Shown: piece after piece, positions 3,951-5,471 of the stretch
How the letters are laid out: the number at the start of each line of letters is the position of its first letter
How positions within the stretch are numbered: the stretch's first letter is position 1
Assembly (NCBI GenBank): GCA_900553345.1
Contig: USDE01000109.1
Span: forward strand, 1-5,471
Source of the DNA: an uncultured Collinsella sp.
GTDB taxonomy: Bacteria; Actinomycetota; Coriobacteriia; Coriobacteriales; Coriobacteriaceae
Direction of reading: 5' to 3'
Length of the DNA: 5,471 bases
Notes under the pieces: model-generated
What the model saw: the letters and a program-made list of their open reading frames with translations, nothing else
Told to the model about the DNA's origin: nothing
The model's database searches: none
Program-made: the position numbers and the translations under genes

Positions 3951-5471
3951 TTAGCGAGCTGCGGACTCGAGCAGCGCCTTGACCTCGGCGGCAGTGTTGC
4001 AGGCGAGTGCCTTCTCGGCGAGCTCGTCGCACTCGGCCTTGGTGACGCCGTTGGCCAGGATGTAGACCTTGACCTTGGGCTCGGTGCCGGAGGGCCGGAC
4101 GATGAGGCTGGTGCCGTCGGCCATCTCATAGCGCAGCACGTTGGAGCCGGACAGCTCCATGGTGCTCTTCGCGCCGTCGGCCACGTTGACCACGCTGCCG
4201 TCCTTGTAGTCCTTCTGCTGGAGCACGCCCACGCCGGCGATCTCCACCGGGGGCTTTTCCCGAAGGTTGGCCATCAGATCGGCCATCTTCTTCAGGCCGT
4301 CCAGGCCGGGCATCACCAGGTTCAGGGTCTTTTCGCCGTAATAGCCGTACTTCTCATAGCAGGCCAGCAGGGCGTCGTACAGGGTCATGCCCTGTCCGGC
4401 GTACCAGGCCGCCATCTCGGTGAGGGACAGGGCGGCGGTGACGGCGTCCTTGTCGCGGACATAGTCGCCCAGCATGTAGCCGTAGCTCTCCTCGTAGGCG
4501 AAGATCACCTTGCCCTCCCCGGCGTTCTCCAGCTTGTCCTTCTTCTCCGCCAGGAACTTGAAGCCGGTAAAGGTATCATAGCACTTCAGACCGTTGACCT
4601 CGGCCACCTTCCGGGCCATCTCGGTGGTGACGATGGTCTTGAGGGCCACGGGGTTGGCGGGCATCTTGCCGGTGCGCTGCTTTGCCCCGATCAGGTAGTC
4701 CAGCAGCAGCACGCCGGTCTGGTTGCCGGTGAGCACCTTGAACTCCCCGTCGGAGGTGCGCACCATGATGCCCACCCGGTCGGCGTCGGGGTCGGAGCCC
4801 AGGATAAAGTCCGCCCCATGCTGCCTGGCCAGCTCCACCGCCAGGGCAAAGCCCTCGGGGTTCTCCGGGTTGGGGGAGACCACGGTGGGGAAATTGCCGT
4901 CGATGACCATCTGCTCGGGGACACAGATGACGTGCTTCATGCCCAGGCGGCGCAGGGCCTCGGGGATGAGCTTGTAGCCGGTGCCGTGGAAGGGGGTGTA
5001 AACCATCTTGAAGGTGTCGGCCACCTTCTCCACCGCGGCCTTGTCGTTGACCTGACCCATGACGTTGGAGAGGAACTTCTCGTCGGTCTCAGCCCCCATG
5101 ACGGTGATCAGGCCCTTCTCCACCGCCTCGTCGTAGTCCATGCGCTTGATGGAGGCGAAGAAGTCCAGCTCCTCCATCTTCTTGGCGATGGCCTCGGCGT
5201 GGTGGGGGGGGAGCTGGGCGCCGTCCTGCCAGTAGACCTTGTAGCCGTTGTACTCCTTGGGGTTGTGCGAAGCGGTAACGACCACGCCCGAATGGCATTT
5301 CAGCTCGCGGATGGCGAAGCTCAGTTCGGGCGTCGGACGCAGTGCGTCGAACAGAAAAACGGTGAATCCGTTCGAGGCGAAAATGTCGGCGACGCGCTCG
5401 GCGAACATACGCGAATTATTGCGGCTGTCATGGCCCACGGCGACCCGGATCTGCTCGCCCGCGAAGTTCTT
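3951..5471 (-). CDS. pgcA: phosphoglucomutase/phosphomannomutase (PgcA-type), 5' end missing
   Basis: An alpha-D-phosphohexomutase that interconverts hexose-1-P and hexose-6-P (chiefly glucose) through a phosphoserine intermediate, feeding glycogen or cell-envelope sugar synthesis and glycolysis. The 506 visible residues are in frame to the window edge, so the start lies outside; the internal GTG at 5438 is not the start. PgcA-type enzymes are about 560-580 residues, so roughly 55-75 are missing. Motifs, numbered from the first visible codon: GHDSRNNS 13-20, phosphoserine loop TASHNP 66-71 (Ser68), PFHGTG 160-165, metal-binding DPDADR 227-232 (bases 4776-4793), VLTGNQTG 246-253, sugar-recognition EESYG 327-331, and phosphate-binding RPSGTEPK 459-466 (bases 4074-4097). 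All catalytic residues look intact. The first ~66 residues resemble Bacteroidales homologues, while the middle resembles Oscillospiraceae and is dominated by CTG leucine codons. The gene may therefore be a recombinant or an assembly chimera. Phosphomannomutase activity cannot be excluded. Confidence 0.93.
   Translation of the reverse strand, partial: KNFAGEQIRVAVGHDSRNNSRMFAERVADIFASNGFTVFLFDALRPTPELSFAIRELKCHSGVVVTASHNPKEYNGYKVYWQDGAQLPPHHAEAIAKKMEELDFFASIKRMDYDEAVEKGLITVMGAETDEKFLSNVMGQVNDKAAVEKVADTFKMVYTPFHGTGYKLIPEALRRLGMKHVICVPEQMVIDGNFPTVVSPNPENPEGFALAVELARQHGADFILGSDPDADRVGIMVRTSDGEFKVLTGNQTGVLLLDYLIGAKQRTGKMPANPVALKTIVTTEMARKVAEVNGLKCYDTFTGFKFLAEKKDKLENAGEGKVIFAYEESYGYMLGDYVRDKDAVTAALSLTEMAAWYAGQGMTLYDALLACYEKYGYYGEKTLNLVMPGLDGLKKMADLMANLREKPPVEIAGVGVLQQKDYKDGSVVNVADGAKSTMELSGSNVLRYEMADGTSLIVRPSGTEPKVKVYILANGVTKAECDELAEKALACNTAAEVKALLESAAR

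Noticed and set aside
5436..5438. GTG as the start of the phosphoglucomutase
   Set aside because: The frame continues to the window edge with family-like residues (EQIRVAVGHDSR). The GTG is the Val inside the conserved AVGHDSR segment, so the gene is simply cut by the edge.

Overview
The window reads as a GC-rich (about 60%) gut bacterial fragment. All recognised genes lie on the minus strand, so transcription runs from high to low coordinates. The gene set and protein style suggest a Coriobacteriia (Collinsella-like) actinobacterium for most of it. This is a judgement from memory, not from a search. Both edges cut through genes: a tRNA-Glu is broken at position 1 and a phosphoglucomutase at 5471.

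Layout in transcription order: (1) 3951-5471, the C-terminal ~506 residues of a PgcA-type phosphoglucomutase/phosphomannomutase, which looks mosaic in ancestry. (2) 2944-3876, a PfkB-family sugar-phosphate kinase of the FruK/LacC type (kinase B), 74 nt downstream and probably read from the same transcript, ended by a strong intrinsic terminator at 2885-2917. (3) A 216-nt gap holding a candidate promoter and a two-turn dyad operator. (4) 1795-2727, a second paralogous PfkB-family kinase (kinase A), also ended by a strong terminator (1736-1772). (5) 204-1598, cca, the CCA-adding tRNA nucleotidyltransferase with an HD domain. (6) 1-44, the 5' part of tRNA-Glu(CTC), with its own candidate promoter upstream.

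The first three genes form a hexose-phosphate block: phosphoglucomutase interconverts glucose-1-P and glucose-6-P, and the kinases presumably phosphorylate a ketohexose phosphate (fructose-1-P, tagatose-6-P or fructose-6-P; not decidable here). No PTS permease, regulator or aldolase is present. The last two genes concern tRNA.

The most noteworthy signals are these. The phosphoglucomutase has an N-terminal part that looks Bacteroidales-like and a middle part that looks Oscillospiraceae-like, joined in frame at the invariant active-site motif; this is either recombination or an assembly chimera. Both kinases carry Cys instead of the usual small residue in the PfkB anion-hole signature (CAGD for GAGD). 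A CTTTCAC-N14-GTGAAAG dyad covers the start region of kinase A. I see no mobile element, CRISPR array or defence system, and no gene-free stretch longer than about 220 bases.
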